Part shown: piece by piece, positions 63,072 through 64,000 of the stretch
Numbering within the stretch: the first letter of the stretch is position 1
How the letters are laid out: every line of letters begins with the position of its first letter
NCBI RefSeq assembly: GCF_000814765.1
Contig: NZ_JWIC01000010.1
Coordinates: forward strand, 568,001 to 632,000
Origin: Pseudoalteromonas luteoviolacea
GTDB lineage: Bacteria; Pseudomonadota; Gammaproteobacteria; Enterobacterales; Alteromonadaceae
Length of the DNA stretch: 64,000 bases
Reading direction: 5' to 3'
The notes under the pieces: generated by a model
Told to the model about the DNA's origin: nothing
Databases searched by the model: none
Seen by the model: the letters and a program-made list of their open reading frames with translations, nothing else
Made by a program: the position numbers and the translations under genes

Positions 63072-64000
63072 TTAAAGCAGCGTATTTATTGGCCAAGTTT
63101 CCACTACGCCGTCATTGGTTTCACTGATGACAACTTGCTTAGACTCATTTGCCGCGATGCTTAATACTGAAGCTCGATTTCGACCATCAACTTTATTCGC
63201 CATAAACTTTGCAATTAAGCCCCCATCTGCAACACGCCAGATCTGCACTTTTTGGTTTGGAGAAGCGGTGAGTAACCACTGATCATTGTTAATAAATGCC
63301 GACTGATTAAACTCTATGAAGTTACTAAATGTAGATAAGGACGAGCTTAATTCTTGTGCTTTTAAATCAATAAACTGACGTGCATCCACAGAGTCCAGCA
63401 CAAACGCCTTAGTTGCGTCTGCGTTTAGAGAAACATGGTTGACTCTGGTAGAGAATTTATAAGACTGTAATTCTTTGCCTGTTTGTACATCCCACAGTTT
63501 AGCAAATTTATCACTGGAGCCTGTCATCGCGGTACGTCCATCAGCGGACAGCGCCACGGTATTTACATCTAAGTCGTGTAATTTGTATAGCGCTCGGCTA
63601 TGAGTTCTGACATTGATTACTTCCGTTTTGCCGCTTCTATACCCTAACAGTAAAGTTTCACCGTCATTAGATATCGCAATATCTCTTATAATATTTTCAC
63701 CACTTGACCATACACCTAACGGCTTACCAGACTTTGCAGAAAATAGGCTGACAGACAGCCTGTTAGATATATAAAACACGCTGGCGTTTTCAGCTATTCC
63801 TGATAACTCAATATTACCCTCAGCGATACAGGGAAATACTTTTTTGTCTGAGAGGTTACTCCATAGGCAAACTTCATTTTGCCTTGCAATAATAGACAAA
63901 GCACCGTCATGAGAAAGATCAGATGATTGCACTAACCCTGAGCCATGTTGCTTTTGAGAGCTTGCTGGCGCTTCAAAGTGAGAGCCCCAAAAACAGCCCG
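63072..64000 (-). CDS. WD40-repeat lipoprotein (5' partial)
   Basis: The frame is open past a GTG at 63930 to the window end, so the start lies outside. The first visible residues, GCFWGSHFEAPAS, look like the Cys end of a lipobox, which suggests a lipoprotein. The rest is a beta propeller with WD40 units: ISNDGETLLLGYRSGKTEVI, LSADGRTAMTGSSDKFAKLW and WLLTASPNQKVQIWRVADGG. Such proteins are scaffolds for partners; none is visible here. At least 309 residues. Confidence 0.8.
   Translation of the reverse strand, partial: GCFWGSHFEAPASSQKQHGSGLVQSSDLSHDGALSIIARQNEVCLWSNLSDKKVFPCIAEGNIELSGIAENASVFYISNRLSVSLFSAKSGKPLGVWSSGENIIRDIAISNDGETLLLGYRSGKTEVINVRTHSRALYKLHDLDVNTVALSADGRTAMTGSSDKFAKLWDVQTGKELQSYKFSTRVNHVSLNADATKAFVLDSVDARQFIDLKAQELSSSLSTFSNFIEFNQSAFINNDQWLLTASPNQKVQIWRVADGGLIAKFMANKVDGRNRASVLSIAANESKQVVISETNDGVVETWPINTLL

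Overview
The window looks like a chromosomal segment of a marine gammaproteobacterium of the Pseudoalteromonas type (Alteromonadales). The basis is gene content and order: the two conserved housekeeping blocks nnr-tsaE-amiB-mutL-miaA-hfq-hflX-hflK-hflC-purA and ndk-rlmN-pilW-rodZ-ispG-hisS-yfgM-bamB-der, a MotX protein of a sodium-driven polar flagellum, a LasA-type peptidase and a curli locus. Base composition is moderately AT-rich. No sequence search was possible, so the genus is an inference. I saw no rRNA, tRNA, CRISPR array, insertion sequence or prophage gene.

Layout. 1-13.5 kb: the end of a probable cation/proton antiporter, motX, purA and the hflC to nnr block, nearly all on the minus strand, then queG on the plus strand. 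13.5-16.7 kb: a response regulator and a multi-receiver histidine kinase. 17-19.3 kb: small stress and redox genes (glutathione peroxidase, parvulin, GST-like, DUF2750, VOC). 19.5-29.9 kb: the der to ndk block, on the minus strand. 30.1-31.8 kb: trhP (yegQ) and its ferredoxin yfhL, for tRNA wobble uridine hydroxylation. 32-40.5 kb: a secreted LasA-like M23 peptidase, csgD, an operon curlin-csgE-csgF-csgG with one large acidic curlin, and a secreted subtilase. 40.5-46 kb: flavin reductase-like protein, an ECF sigma factor with a membrane tail, a Cache/PAS histidine kinase and a lipoprotein. 46-49 kb: a LysR regulator with a periplasmic DJ-1-like protein and an SDR dehydrogenase that share an upstream sequence element. 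49.1-52.5 kb: a di-haem peroxidase overlapping a hybrid histidine kinase. 53-60.9 kb: a complete iron/siderophore uptake and signalling set (fecI, fecR, TonB-dependent receptor with signalling domain, two small membrane proteins, PepSY protein, tonB, exbB, exbD). 61.2-64 kb: a PhoD-like phosphatase and a WD40 lipoprotein cut by the window edge.

How they fit together. The left half is core cell biology: purine synthesis, tRNA modification, mismatch repair, cell wall hydrolysis, membrane protein quality control, outer membrane assembly and translation. The right half is accessory and turned to the surface: amyloid matrix, secreted peptidases, environmental sensing and iron acquisition. The points most worth a second look are the single giant curlin with a strong hairpin between it and csgE; the 27-base element repeated before the DJ-1 and SDR genes; the PilW protein extended by two LysM domains; the sigma factor fused to a membrane domain; and the peroxidase/kinase pair.
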